From: a virus
Direction: 5' to 3' (one strand)
IMG/VR virus record: IMGVR_UViG_3300030004_000001
Coordinates: 62,001-126,000 of that record
DNA length: 64,000 nucleotides
Shown one piece after another: positions 1 through 9,029 of this stretch (position 1 is its first letter; every line of letters begins with the position of its first letter). The position numbers were made by a program, and so were the translations under genes. Under the pieces are notes generated by a model, which worked only from the letters and a program-made list of their open reading frames with translations, was not told where the DNA came from and did no database searches.

Positions 1-609
1 TCTTAAAATTCCCTGACCTTTAAGAATATTAAATACTACATCATACTTTGGAACAATACCTAATTTCATAGGTTTAATAAAATCTGCTTCAAATGGAATA
101 TTTCTATTTTCAAAAAATTTTACAATTCCAATAGGACGCCTAGATGGATTATTAATTAAAAAATCCATATTATTTTCACAGGCTTCCCAGACTTCTTTAA
201 TTTTAGAACCAAGATTAAAAGGTGTATGTCCAAGTTTCTCAATACCTTTTTTCTTAATATTTTCTGGCCATTGTACTTGAGCAAGATCACATGCCATTTG
301 CAAGGCATGAGCAAAATTAATAGCTCCACCACATTTCTGTAATATATCAAGGACATTATAAGACTTTCCAGCCTTTTCAGATCCTTCGTTTTTATCGGTG
401 AAATCGGTGAGAAGATTTTTATCAGGAACATAACATAAACTTGGACTATTATCTTCGCGCCAAGAGATTTTAGCTCTCGGCCTTGACTCCACTCTTACAA
501 ATTCTTCTCCAGTTAATTTTGTGTAAAGTTGATCAATCGGAATTTTTGATTTTACACTTTCCACAAATTTATTAAATTCAGAAGTTACCTTATCTTCTTC
601 GTCTGACAC
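1..609 (-). CDS. DNA primase-like protein, N-terminal part (runs off the window)
   Basis: GTG start at 609 with GGAG five bases upstream; the reading frame stays open to the window edge (about 203 residues visible). The region around residues 40-110 follows the layout of the DnaG zinc-binding domain: a WREDNSPS segment resembling the 'FHxxxxPSF' motif, then a glycine and a 'GGAINFAHAL' segment like 'GGDxxxFV'. The cysteines that bind zinc in DnaG are not in the expected places, so the finger is degenerate. It lies 11 bp downstream of the helicase gene in the same direction, consistent with a replication operon. The catalytic TOPRIM part would be outside the window, so the assignment rests on the N-terminal pattern only. 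Confidence 0.6.
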   Translation of the reverse strand, partial: MSDEEDKVTSEFNKFVESVKSKIPIDQLYTKLTGEEFVRVESRPRAKISWREDNSPSLCYVPDKNLLTDFTDKNEGSEKAGKSYNVLDILQKCGGAINFAHALQMACDLAQVQWPENIKKKGIEKLGHTPFNLGSKIKEVWEACENNMDFLINNPSRRPIGIVKFFENRNIPFEADFIKPMKLGIVPKYDVVFNILKGQGILR

Positions 610-620
610 TAGGACTCCAA

Positions 621-2381
621 TTAAAGTGATTTTGCTTTTTCTAGATAATAATCTTTTAGGAATTTATCAAGTTTCTTACGTGATTTTACTGCTGCCCATA
701 TTTTACTTTCAATAGTGTTTGATGTGACTAATTTATACTCAGTAACTTCTCTTGTTAAACCACGTCTATAGTTTCTATCATGCGACTGTGCATAAAACTC
801 ATAATTTTCAGTACATGAATAGTAGAATGATGCATTAGATTTTAACCACGTATGGCCGAACATGGCTGCTTGTGGCATGGCTACCATAATTCTACAACTT
901 TTATCATTTAGCCATCTATCTAGTAATTCATTGCGTTTAGTATCATTTAAACCACCATAAATATAAGAAGCTATATCCTTATACTTATTATAGATTGTTT
1001 CGATTTCCCACCTAAAGGTTGCCCATACTATAATGTTATTGTCATCAGATTCAGCTAAGAACTTAGTAATAAAGTTATCTAATGCTTCTAGCTTAGCATT
1101 CCATGGTAAAGATACTCGATGTATCTTACCATTTTTATCTTCTACTACCGTGAACCCATTCATAATCTGCATTAAACGAATTCTGACCGCAACTTCATGT
1201 TGAATTCTTAATTTACCATCTATTATTTCTCCATCATCTCCAAAACCTTGTACGGCACTTATATAATCTTTCTCTATCTTTTTATAAAGCTTCATATGAT
1301 CTTCATGAAGATCTACGTTTATAGTAACGAAGCTCCTAAGAGGGAGGTCGTAAACGTCTGAGCGTTTAATAAAGTAAGAAACAAGATCTATGCGCTTACG
1401 AATTTCTTGTTCTGCGTTATATCTTGGGAAATATTTCATAACTGGACCAATTGATCTTTGAGCACCATATCTAGATTCAAATTGACTATATGAATCTCCT
1501 AGAACTGATCCTAAAGCCTTCATTTGTCCCCAGATTTGGAAAATTGAATTTGGAGCAACAGTTCCTGATGCTAGAGATATATATTTTGCATATTTACTTA
1601 TTTTTATAAATGCACGAGTTCTATAAGATGAATGTCCTTTTAATGAAGAAGATTCATCATAGTAAATTGCATCAAATTTTTGCATTTCGAAAAAATTATC
1701 TTTGATATAACTATGTTCTCCAGTTTTAGTTTTTTCAAAACACCAATTTTGCAGTTTATCATAATTAATGAATGATATTTGACCATCGCAAAATAAATTG
1801 TCAGGATCTCGTAGATTGAATGGTTTAAAATCGGAAAATTGACGCAAATCTTTAAACCATACATTATCATTTAATAACGATAAAGGTGCAAATACTATTG
1901 GTTTACGAATTAAACCATCATGTAATAATTTACCTAAAATGAATATACCTATTGGAGTTTTACCAGTACCTTGCTCAGCAAAACATCCAACCTTCTTTGC
2001 TTTTAATGCCCAAAGCACCATACGTTTCTGGTGCATATCAGCTTCGATTTTAGGAAATAAATAAGGGAAGCTTTGTTCCTCCCACATATCATTAATATCA
2101 TCTATAGGTAAATTTTTAATACTTGCTGCATCTTTGTACAATTTAATTTCATTACGTAGATTTTCGATAATTGGTAAAACTCTGTCATCATAAATAATAG
2201 TGTGTCCAAGTTTTGTCTTATTAGTCGTAAATAAATCCGATAAATTCCATGGGGACATGTTCATATAATAGGAACAGAATTTAGATTTAGTTTCCCATCC
2301 AAATAATGAAACGTCCGCATCGGTTTCTATTAAAAATTGATCTGGACGTTTTTCATCCATGGATATATTTATTTTAGACAT
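621..2381 (-). CDS. SNF2/DEAD-like superfamily 2 helicase
   Basis: 586 aa. The Walker A motif (QGTGKT) is at residues 137-142, a Walker B-like YYDES at about 240-244, and a C-terminal helicase lobe ends with an arginine-rich motif (NYRRG) followed by 'TIESKIW', typical of SNF2-type ATPases. Expected role: ATP-driven DNA translocation or remodelling in phage replication or recombination. The gene overlaps the upstream nuclease gene by 13 bp and is followed 11 bp later by the primase-like gene, so the three are probably co-transcribed. Family assignment is good; the exact substrate is unknown. Confidence 0.85.
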   Translation of the reverse strand: MSKINISMDEKRPDQFLIETDADVSLFGWETKSKFCSYYMNMSPWNLSDLFTTNKTKLGHTIIYDDRVLPIIENLRNEIKLYKDAASIKNLPIDDINDMWEEQSFPYLFPKIEADMHQKRMVLWALKAKKVGCFAEQGTGKTPIGIFILGKLLHDGLIRKPIVFAPLSLLNDNVWFKDLRQFSDFKPFNLRDPDNLFCDGQISFINYDKLQNWCFEKTKTGEHSYIKDNFFEMQKFDAIYYDESSSLKGHSSYRTRAFIKISKYAKYISLASGTVAPNSIFQIWGQMKALGSVLGDSYSQFESRYGAQRSIGPVMKYFPRYNAEQEIRKRIDLVSYFIKRSDVYDLPLRSFVTINVDLHEDHMKLYKKIEKDYISAVQGFGDDGEIIDGKLRIQHEVAVRIRLMQIMNGFTVVEDKNGKIHRVSLPWNAKLEALDNFITKFLAESDDNNIIVWATFRWEIETIYNKYKDIASYIYGGLNDTKRNELLDRWLNDKSCRIMVAMPQAAMFGHTWLKSNASFYYSCTENYEFYAQSHDRNYRRGLTREVTEYKLVTSNTIESKIWAAVKSRKKLDKFLKDYYLEKAKSL

Positions 2382-2752
2382 TCAATCCATTTCTCCCGTA
2401 AGCCTTCCCAACTAAATGGAATTGCTTTATTCCAATCTACAAATTCCTCTAAATCATAATACATTAAATATCTTATCTGTTTTTCTAAATAAAGTAACCC
2501 AATACACATAGCTCCACTTTTAGCTCGCTCCTCTAAGGTATCTAGCTGTAATTCCTTAAATGGATAAAGGTTCCGATAGCTAAAAGTATTAATTAATTTA
2601 GCTTCAGCATATACGGGCATTGATTTATATATCGCAAAGATATCCGGCTCACCCTTCATATCGGGTTTTATTACTTTTTCTATAAACAGTAATTTTCCAT
2701 ACTTATCTTTTTGTTCTTTTATAAATATTTGTGATCCATTAGATTCGCTCAT
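2369..2752 (-). CDS. PD-(D/E)XK nuclease, VRR-NUC/RecU-like
   Basis: 127 aa from the ATG at 2752. A 'GEPDIFAIY...VYAEAKL' stretch gives the PD...ExK nuclease signature, followed by 'ELQLDTLEERAKSG', which resembles the glutamine-containing helix of Holliday-junction resolvase-like and VRR-NUC nucleases. Likely role: structure-specific cleavage during replication or recombination with the overlapping helicase gene. A longer start at 2788 is possible but lies inside the hairpin that precedes the gene, and neither start has a good ribosome-binding site. The family call is by motif only. Confidence 0.7.
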   Translation of the reverse strand: MSESNGSQIFIKEQKDKYGKLLFIEKVIKPDMKGEPDIFAIYKSMPVYAEAKLINTFSYRNLYPFKELQLDTLEERAKSGAMCIGLLYLEKQIRYLMYYDLEEFVDWNKAIPFSWEGLREKWIECLK

Positions 2753-2761
2753 ATACACAGT

Positions 2762-2793
2762 TAAAAAATAAAGGGTGCGTGATTGCACCCTTT
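2762..2793 (-). terminator. Intrinsic terminator / 5' hairpin
   Basis: Perfect 9-bp stem (2770-2778 with 2785-2793), six-base loop, then a U-rich tract on the minus strand. It follows the stop codon of the 2815-3408 gene. The TACAAT box at 2794-2799 sits directly against it, so the same hairpin would also form the first nucleotides of a transcript starting here. Confidence 0.75.
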
Positions 2794-2802
2794 ATTGTAG
2801 CA
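2794..2802 (-). promoter_or_regulatory. Extended -10 promoter (TGCTACAAT)
   Basis: Minus strand reads TGCTACAAT, the same nine bases as in the promoters at 25673 and 45161. No good -35 box is seen 17 bp upstream. It would drive the nuclease-helicase-primase genes. Confidence 0.45.
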
Positions 2803-2814
2803 CGATTCTAGTTC

Positions 2815-3408
2815 TCAGGAAACAGCTACTTCCTGAAGCTCTCGGTTATTCGGTCGTTCTTCAACTTCCTTACCGAGTTTCTTATCGAACCACTTCTTTT
2901 CAATGGGAGCAACATCCGTAGCCTGCTTCCCATAATAAAGCTTGTCGGGACGATATACCGAAGTTCGATCAAGACCGGCACAGAAAGCGTTGAACAGAAT
3001 TCCATTCAACAGTTCCTTTGCGCTTTCGGAATTCTCCATTTCTGAAGATTCCACAAATTGGGCGATATTGGTCTTTTGATTATACAGAAATCCAATTTCG
3101 AACATTTGGACTTCCATATTGATCGCATCGACCCGCTTCACCCTGATCGTTCCACCACTCATTGTAGTAGTATTGCGAACAATCTTTAATTCAAAAATTA
3201 CTTCCTTGTCATTAATGTCACTGGAGCTATACTTATCGATACGTTCCTTAAGAGGTACGATGGTAAGCTGACCGCCAATGGACTTATTCGGGGTAATGAC
3301 GGTTCGCAGCGTTACCGGTTCCCCATTGGGGCCAGCAATGATAACTGCTTCTCCGTGCTTCGAAGTTCCGAAGCCCCGTTCAGTAAGAAAAATGTTTTTA
3401 GAAGCCAT
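2815..3408 (-). CDS. Unknown protein, probably highly expressed
   Basis: 197 aa, not recognised. Start supported by GGAAAGGAAG upstream. Base composition is clearly richer in G+C than neighbouring early genes and resembles the major capsid gene, which suggests codon optimisation for high expression. It has its own strong promoter with a 5' stem-loop (3452-3511) and its own terminator, so it forms a single-gene transcription unit. The protein is charged and soluble, with no membrane segment and no clear catalytic motif. Its place beside replication genes could fit a DNA-binding accessory protein, but that is only inference. Confidence 0.75.
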   Translation of the reverse strand: MASKNIFLTERGFGTSKHGEAVIIAGPNGEPVTLRTVITPNKSIGGQLTIVPLKERIDKYSSSDINDKEVIFELKIVRNTTTMSGGTIRVKRVDAINMEVQMFEIGFLYNQKTNIAQFVESSEMENSESAKELLNGILFNAFCAGLDRTSVYRPDKLYYGKQATDVAPIEKKWFDKKLGKEVEERPNNRELQEVAVS

Positions 3409-3451
3409 TACAACTTCCTTTCCAAACTACTCTCAAACGAGAGATATTATG

Positions 3452-3511
3452 GTGAATAGCGATATGCATTCACTCCATATATATTATAACAAAAAAGTGG
3501 CTTGTTTTGCG
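3452..3511 (-). promoter_or_regulatory. Promoter of the TGCAAA-N17-TATAAT family with 5' stem-loop
   Basis: -35 CGCAAA at 3506-3511, 17-bp spacer, -10 TATAAT at 3483-3488. An inverted repeat (GTGAAT/ATTCAC, 3452-3473) lies just past the expected start site. The -10 box overlaps the stop codon of the HNH gene. Confidence 0.8.
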
Positions 3512-4419
3512 CGGTTATTTAAATAATCTTCAATCCATGGTTCAATTATATTTTTAACTATTTGATCATATTCTTCTTGAATATCTTTTGGAACATAACG
3601 CATTGATGTTAAGAGCTGTAATTCTTTTTGAACTTCTTTATTCAGTTCACATCTACCATTTCCATTATGGGCATCTTTCCTATGGCATTCTTCACATAAT
3701 GTAATTAAATTATTAATATCATAAACCGAATAAAAATCTTCTTTTTTATCAAATTTAAAATCAGAGTTTAATTTTATTGGAACTATATGATGCATGTTAA
3801 AATACATATTTTTATTACCATAACATAAATTACATGTATAATTATCTAATTTAAAAATTAATTGTTTAATAGGATTACATATACCCATTCTCAAAGAGTT
3901 ATTTAAATCGGTTAATCTTATTCCTCCATTTTCTAAACGAATTCTTTCATCTCTTGCTTTTTTAGCGGCAATCATATTGTTATATTGAGAACATTTACAT
4001 GATTTAGTTTTACTATTAATTACATCTCGTGGTTTTGTTTGAAATATTTGATTACATTTTGGACATAATACATTCCAATAATCCATACCAGAATCTTTTT
4101 CTGGAATAACCGGATCAATTATTTTAAGATTATTTTCAGATATATAATTTCTATAATTTATTTTTTTAGTTCCTATACTAAGACCATTATTATTTTCAAT
4201 TTGTTTATTCATTCTTATAGTTGATGCTTCTCGTCTATAACATCCACAAGAAACAGTTTTTCCTCGTTTAACTTCAGAAGGTTGAGTGATAAAAATTTTT
4301 CCACAAAAACATTTAAGATACCACATATCGTGGCCTCCAAGTTTTGTTTCATCATAAGGTTTTATTACTTCACAATTATGATATACTTGACCCTGCCAAT
4401 CGTTGGGATGTCTAGACAT
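3484..4419 (-). CDS. HNH homing endonuclease with zinc-ribbon DNA-binding domains
   Basis: 311 aa. Two N-terminal CxC / CxxC...CxC ribbon units (C37, C39, C58, C60 and C119, C122, C141, C143) resemble the DNA-recognition modules of free-standing phage HNH endonucleases. The C-terminal HNH domain shows C196xxC199, H210-H211, N237 and C242xxC245-H246. Expected role: site-specific DNA cleavage promoting its own spread. It sits between the promoter of the 2815-3408 gene and the divergent terminase gene. Its stop codon lies inside the TATAAT box of that promoter, which suggests precise insertion next to a pre-existing promoter. Confidence 0.88.
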   Translation of the reverse strand: MSRHPNDWQGQVYHNCEVIKPYDETKLGGHDMWYLKCFCGKIFITQPSEVKRGKTVSCGCYRREASTIRMNKQIENNNGLSIGTKKINYRNYISENNLKIIDPVIPEKDSGMDYWNVLCPKCNQIFQTKPRDVINSKTKSCKCSQYNNMIAAKKARDERIRLENGGIRLTDLNNSLRMGICNPIKQLIFKLDNYTCNLCYGNKNMYFNMHHIVPIKLNSDFKFDKKEDFYSVYDINNLITLCEECHRKDAHNGNGRCELNKEVQKELQLLTSMRYVPKDIQEEYDQIVKNIIEPWIEDYLNNRAKQATFLL

Positions 4420-4439
4420 TTTTCACTCTCCATAAAAAA

Positions 4440-4448
4440 TGGTATCAT
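4440..4448 (+). promoter_or_regulatory. Extended -10 promoter for the terminase/head operon
   Basis: TGGTATCAT; TTTTCA lies 17 bp upstream as a poor -35. It shares the TGnTATNAT signature with 14188, 42579 and 46123, all upstream of plus-strand genes. Confidence 0.5.
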
Positions 4449-4460
4449 AAGGAATGACAC

Positions 4461-6038
4461 GTGTCAATTAAAATTTCAAATTCAGACTTCATACAAAAAG
4501 TTATGAGACTTGATGGAAGGTTATGGAGATTTGTAGATAGACCATATATTTTTCCAATTATAAATAATCAAGCCAAAAGAACTCTTCTGCTTGCAGCTAG
4601 ACAGACTGAAAAATCTACTACAATGAGTGGAAATCAAATTGCTAATGCATGTTTAAATCCATATACTAGTTCATTGTATGTTGCACCTACATTCAAGCAA
4701 AGTGGGGTCTACTCACGTAAGAAAATAGATGAAATATTTGAAACATCTCAACTTTTAAATAAAACTTTTTATCCGGGAGTCAAAGGTTTTAGAATAGAAG
4801 AAAAGCGTTTAAAAAACCTATCCACTTTATATTTTCGATCTGCATTTCACGATGCAGATAGCATTCGGGGATTGACGATCGATTATCAGTATCATGATGA
4901 GATACAAGACCAGTTAGAAAATGTGGCACCGATAATCGAAGCTTGTTCTCAGAAACGTAAAAATGCCAAATATATGTATGCTGGAACTCCTAAAACTCTA
5001 GATAATAATATACAAAAAAAATGGGAAAAATCTTCACAGAATGAATGGCATGTAAAATGTATGCATTGTGGATATTATAATAAATTAGGAATAGAAGTTG
5101 TATTATTAGACAAGCCAGGTTTATGGTGTAGAAAATGTAAAAAAGAAATTCATACCAGATATGGATGTTGGGTATCTGCACAACAGTCTGAAATTCAAGG
5201 GTTTAGGTTACCTTATATTATTCTTCCAACTGAAGATATTGATTGGAGGGATTTGTATTTTAAAATGCGCAATTTTGACACAGGCGCATTAATGAATGAA
5301 ACTTTTGGCGAATCCTACGACAACGGCCAAAAACCCCTATCCAGAGATCAGTTAATATCATCTTGCAGTCTAGATAGACCCATGTGGAACATAATGCCAA
5401 CCAGTATTTCAGGTGTAGAATTATATGCTGGAATAGATTGGGGTGGTGGTAATACTGGATTTACAATTTTAACAATTGGATATTTTGATACCATTGCTAA
5501 TAAATTTAAAATTATCTTTGCCAAAAGATATATTGGTAGAGAAGCAGAACCTGAGAACTTAGTATTTTCTATTACTAAAACTTTAATGGATTTTCATGTT
5601 TCATTTGTTGGAGCAGACTTTGGATTTGGTTTTGATTTAAATTCGAGAATGCGTGGATTATTACCTAAGCATGTTGTATATGTAACCTATAGACATAGTA
5701 TTATTAAAAAAGCTTTAGCATGGGATGACCAAGGTAATACTTATGTGACTAATAGAACTGAAGTTATGACAGATTTATTTAATGCTATTAAAAGTAAAAA
5801 AGTAGAACCTTATCAATGGTCAGAATTCGAAGATATTGGAAAAGATTATTGTAATATTAATTCTGAATATTCTGATAGATTAAGACAGATGAGATATATT
5901 CATAGTCAACCCGATGATGCGTTTCATAGTCTTTTATATGCACGACTCACCTGGATGAAACGTACTGATCAGATAATTAGTACGCGATTGGATCCAGGTG
6001 ACTCTGATGTTAGTGTGAATATGAACGAAAATGATTGA
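4461..6038 (+). CDS. terL: Terminase large subunit
   Basis: 525 aa. GTG start with AAGGA seven bases upstream. ATPase domain: Walker A-like ARQTEKST at residues 46-53 and Walker B with D146-E147. A zinc-ribbon pair (C200, C203, C223, C226) follows. The C-terminal RNase H-fold nuclease shows D326 (GIDWGGG), D386 (GADFGFG) and a late 'DDAFH' acidic motif near residue 497. It packages DNA into the prohead by ATP hydrolysis and makes the packaging cut. Walker A has glutamate where most terminases have glycine before the lysine. No small subunit is recognisable nearby. First gene of the plus-strand head operon. Confidence 0.93.
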   Translation: MSIKISNSDFIQKVMRLDGRLWRFVDRPYIFPIINNQAKRTLLLAARQTEKSTTMSGNQIANACLNPYTSSLYVAPTFKQSGVYSRKKIDEIFETSQLLNKTFYPGVKGFRIEEKRLKNLSTLYFRSAFHDADSIRGLTIDYQYHDEIQDQLENVAPIIEACSQKRKNAKYMYAGTPKTLDNNIQKKWEKSSQNEWHVKCMHCGYYNKLGIEVVLLDKPGLWCRKCKKEIHTRYGCWVSAQQSEIQGFRLPYIILPTEDIDWRDLYFKMRNFDTGALMNETFGESYDNGQKPLSRDQLISSCSLDRPMWNIMPTSISGVELYAGIDWGGGNTGFTILTIGYFDTIANKFKIIFAKRYIGREAEPENLVFSITKTLMDFHVSFVGADFGFGFDLNSRMRGLLPKHVVYVTYRHSIIKKALAWDDQGNTYVTNRTEVMTDLFNAIKSKKVEPYQWSEFEDIGKDYCNINSEYSDRLRQMRYIHSQPDDAFHSLLYARLTWMKRTDQIISTRLDPGDSDVSVNMNEND

Positions 6039-6089
6039 CACTAGACGAATTTGTTGAGACAATAAAAGTATCTTGAATTGGACCCTCCT

Positions 6090-7289
6090 ATGGATTTAGA
6101 ACTTACAGCAAATAAAATAGCTTCGAAATATCTCAAGTCAAACGTAGATATGAATGAATCTATAGCTAAGTATGCTGCTGAAAATAAGTTAAATATTGAG
6201 CAAACTAAAAGATTAGTAGAAGAGTCCAATAAAACTTGTTATTTACAGAAATTTGCATCTACTGGTGATCAGATTTTTGATGTAGCACAATTTAATATAG
6301 TTAAAGAAAAAATCGGTTTATTAGATAAAGTAGAAAAAACTGCTGCTATTAAATTTACGGAATATAGTGATTTAGAAAAAGTAGCAGAAGAAAATCAGGT
6401 TGATACTCTTGAATATCAACTTGCTATTGATAAATGTAGAAAAGAAATTGGAGAAGAATTAACTAAAGTAGCTTCTTATTATAGACGTTTAGTTTATGAA
6501 AATCCTTCTTTAGAAAAGTTAGCTTATAGTGAAGTTCCCGCATTAAAGAAAGATATGGATAAAATTGCTCATAAAGAAAAAGTAATTGACTATTTAGTTG
6601 AAAAACGTGCGGGAATCATTTCTGGTTTAGCTGGTGGAGCATTAAAAGGTTCTGCTAAAGTAGTTGGTAAGGTTGGTGGTTATGTTGCCGAAGCTCCAAT
6701 TAAAAGAGGCTTAATGCCGGCTAGTTATATTGGATCATTTAAGGAGGGGATGAAAAAAGTGCCTGATAGTACTGGTAAATTTATTATGAATAAAGCCGCT
6801 GAAGTTACTAAAGAAGCTGGCGTATTTGATAAGGTTATACAAGCATTAGGTGAAAATTTAGTTCCAGCTTTAGCGTTAGGTTCTGTTGGAGTAGGTATTG
6901 CTGCTGCTAGAGGCGCTGGTGGTATCGTTTCAAGAATGATGCAGGAACGACAGTTAAATGATTCATTTAATACAATTGCTAAAGCTAATGCTGATATTCG
7001 TAATATTCCTAATGCTAGAGATTATTTTGATGTAATTGCGCGGCATAGTCCTTCTTTAGCTTTAGATCCAATGGTTGCCCCATCATTAATTCGTCAATTC
7101 GATACATTTAATGGAGTTGATGTTAATACAGTTGGTAAACTTCGTGAAATTCAGGATCGTGGCAGTAGAAATGATAGTCCTTCTATTTTAGACATGGCTG
7201 GTAGTTTCACTAAGGGATTTGATGCATTTAAAAAGAAAGATGTTAAACCCGTTGTAGTAAATACTTATTATAATGGCAAACCTGAATAG
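6090..7289 (+). CDS. Virion-associated protein rich in K-x-A motifs
   Basis: 399 aa from the ATG at 6090; a TTG at 6078 is an alternative, and neither has a clear ribosome-binding site. Residues 1-180 are helical and charged and carry about eight K-x-A tetrapeptides (NKIA, QKFA, EKTA, EKVA, TKVA, EKLA, DKIA, EKRA). Two Gly/Ala-rich hydrophobic stretches follow, around residues 180-210 and 255-285. Function is not recognised. Position between TerL and the capsid protease, and motifs shared with the major capsid N-terminus, suggest a head-internal or scaffold-like protein. Confidence 0.75.
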   Translation: MDLELTANKIASKYLKSNVDMNESIAKYAAENKLNIEQTKRLVEESNKTCYLQKFASTGDQIFDVAQFNIVKEKIGLLDKVEKTAAIKFTEYSDLEKVAEENQVDTLEYQLAIDKCRKEIGEELTKVASYYRRLVYENPSLEKLAYSEVPALKKDMDKIAHKEKVIDYLVEKRAGIISGLAGGALKGSAKVVGKVGGYVAEAPIKRGLMPASYIGSFKEGMKKVPDSTGKFIMNKAAEVTKEAGVFDKVIQALGENLVPALALGSVGVGIAAARGAGGIVSRMMQERQLNDSFNTIAKANADIRNIPNARDYFDVIARHSPSLALDPMVAPSLIRQFDTFNGVDVNTVGKLREIQDRGSRNDSPSILDMAGSFTKGFDAFKKKDVKPVVVNTYYNGKPE

Positions 7290-7319
7290 TAACCAAACTC
7301 ACACATAGGAGACATTTAA

Positions 7320-7997
7320 ATGTCGAAGCTTTTAATTGATAAACTCACTGAAGAAGTAGAAAAGACAGCTTCTGAAGTTGAAAAGACTGCCGAGGAACAG
7401 GCCCTTGAAAAGGTAGCTGGTGAAATTGGCGTTCTGGATGATTCGCGTTCTCTGATTGCTATTGGCGAGGAAATGTATAAGATCGCTGAAGAGTTAGAGA
7501 ATGATAATCTGAAAGCTCTTGCTGCTGATACTTATCAGCTTGGCGAAAGAATGGGAGCTTGCCTTACCAAGACTGCTTCTGAAGATGGTTCAGCTTTAGA
7601 AGAAGCTCTTGACATTGCTGAAGATATGAATAAGATCGCTTCAGTTTATGCTGAGATTGCTGATGAGGTTAAGGAAGACGAAACTCTTAATAAGATGGCT
7701 GAAACTCTTATTAATATTTCCAATGAACTTACTGAAGAGGCCAATGAGGTTCATACTCAGTTAGATAAGATGGCTGAGGAAGAAGTAGAGAAGGATGCTA
7801 GTGCTAAAGATAAGGCTAAGGAATATGCTGAGAAAGCCAAAGAAGCTGGTAAGAAAGCCGGTGATTATGCTGGTCAGAAAGCTAGTGCTTTAAAGGCTTT
7901 AATTAAAGCTCATCCTAAAGCCGCAATGGGTGCTGGCGGTGCCGCTGCCGCTTTAGCTGCTCTTGGTTATGGAGCTAAGAAACTTCACGATAAGTAA
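7320..7997 (+). CDS. Helical protein with nine K-x-A repeats and a glycine-zipper tail
   Basis: 225 aa, start preceded by TAGGAGAC. Acidic helical protein with EKTA (twice), EKVA, YKIA, TKTA, NKIA, NKMA, DKMA and EKDA, most followed by S or E. The C-terminus has an Ala/Gly-rich hydrophobic segment that could insert into a membrane. Codon use is slightly richer in G+C than the neighbours. Candidate internal head or scaffold protein; no homologue recognised. Confidence 0.72.
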   Translation: MSKLLIDKLTEEVEKTASEVEKTAEEQALEKVAGEIGVLDDSRSLIAIGEEMYKIAEELENDNLKALAADTYQLGERMGACLTKTASEDGSALEEALDIAEDMNKIASVYAEIADEVKEDETLNKMAETLINISNELTEEANEVHTQLDKMAEEEVEKDASAKDKAKEYAEKAKEAGKKAGDYAGQKASALKALIKAHPKAAMGAGGAAAALAALGYGAKKLHDK

Positions 7998-8006
7998 TAA
8001 TTACGG

Positions 8007-8034
8007 AAATGCCTAGTCTATTTGATAGGCATTT
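8007..8034. repeat. 9-bp inverted repeat, intergenic stem-loop
   Basis: Arms 8007-8015 and 8026-8034 (AAATGCCTA/TAGGCATTT) with a 10-base loop, between two head-region genes. No U-tract follows, so an mRNA-stabilising or processing hairpin is more likely than a terminator. Confidence 0.5.
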
Positions 8035-8059
8035 CAGCAATTATTATCTAGAGGATCAC

Positions 8060-8407
8060 ATGAGTTTAATTAAATTAGCTATGCGAACTGGTAAAGCTAT
8101 TAGAGGTTTATTTAGTGCCGTAGAAGCTGATGTTAAAAATTCTAGAAATGCAACTAAAAAAGCTATTCAGGGCGCTTATGAAGGTGCCAAGAATGGTGAT
8201 TTAGGTGCTGCTTATTTAAAACAACGTAAAATGAATAGTGATTTAGGTAAGAAGATTCGTAAATTAAGAGATCAGATTAAAGGTCATGAATCTGAAATTA
8301 AATCTCATAAATTAAAAGAAAAGATTATCGGTGGAGTTGGATTAGGAACTACCATTGGCGCTGGAAGTCTAGCTTTTCGTCATAAAAAGAATGTGGAGAA
8401 ATTATAA
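8060..8407 (+). CDS. MSLIKLA-family small protein
   Basis: 115 aa. The ATG at 8060 has GAGG eight bases upstream and begins the shared MSLIKLA peptide; an upstream ATG at 8009 would run through the intergenic stem-loop and is rejected. Basic helical middle, glycine-rich hydrophobic stretch near the C-terminus (about residues 90-105). The stop overlaps the next start by one base. Function unknown, probably a virion or membrane-associated structural component. Confidence 0.72.
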   Translation: MSLIKLAMRTGKAIRGLFSAVEADVKNSRNATKKAIQGAYEGAKNGDLGAAYLKQRKMNSDLGKKIRKLRDQIKGHESEIKSHKLKEKIIGGVGLGTTIGAGSLAFRHKKNVEKL

Positions 8408-8682
8408 TGTCTATCGTAAAACTTGCTTTTAATCTTTCAGGGATTAAAGATGCAGTAGTTAATGCTGCTAAAGGTACTGCTATTAAATCTGAGGCTCATC
8501 GCCTTGAGAATAGTACCTTAACTTCATTACGCAGACTTCCTACTGCTGCTGATAAACTTAAACATTTTGCTACTACTAAATCTGGCTTAAAATCTTTAGC
8601 TCCTAGTGCTGCTCTTTATGGAGGGGCTGCTTTAGGTGTTGGCGCTGCGGCAAAAGCTTTAACTGGCAAAAAGAATGATTAA
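8407..8682 (+). CDS. MSLIKLA-family small protein (MSIVKLA variant)
   Basis: 91 aa starting MSIVKLAF, with one-base overlap to the gene before and eight bases to the next. C-terminal Ala/Gly-rich hydrophobic segment (about residues 65-85) like its neighbours. Unknown function; grouped with the same putative structural set by its N-terminus. Confidence 0.68.
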   Translation: MSIVKLAFNLSGIKDAVVNAAKGTAIKSEAHRLENSTLTSLRRLPTAADKLKHFATTKSGLKSLAPSAALYGGAALGVGAAAKALTGKKND

Positions 8683-9028
8683 AGAAATTGCATTAAAATA
8701 TGATGATTTAGGATTATTTAAACTTGCATCTATTCTTGAAAAAGATGGTGCGGTTAATCCTATGCAGATGGCCATTAGTAAGACTATGAATCCTGAACAG
8801 GGATTACATTATAATCTTGCTACCGATGCTGCCGCTGCTGCTAAAAAAGATCCTTCTAAATTAGGATTAATGAGACAGCGTTTACAGGGATTAAAAAAGA
8901 CTGGACCGTTAAGATTAGATGATGCTGTTAAATCTGGCATTGTTAATTCCTTAAAGAAACCTACTCCTATAGCAGAAGTTATTCCATTTGCTAATAAACT
9001 TAAATCTATGGCTTTAAAAGTGAAATAA
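8675..9028 (+). CDS. Small head-region protein with FKLAS motif
   Basis: 117 aa. Has FKLAS around residues 15-19 after a short N-terminal helix, then a basic, alanine-rich body. Eight-base overlap with the previous gene. No family recognised; the FKLAS motif follows the K-x-A pattern of the operon. Confidence 0.65.
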   Translation: MIKEIALKYDDLGLFKLASILEKDGAVNPMQMAISKTMNPEQGLHYNLATDAAAAAKKDPSKLGLMRQRLQGLKKTGPLRLDDAVKSGIVNSLKKPTPIAEVIPFANKLKSMALKVK

Positions 9029-9029
9029 T

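Noticed and set aside
8009-8059. Longer start for the 8060 gene
   Set aside because: It would translate the intergenic inverted repeat and has no ribosome-binding site, while 8060 begins the conserved MSLIKLA peptide with GAGG upstream.
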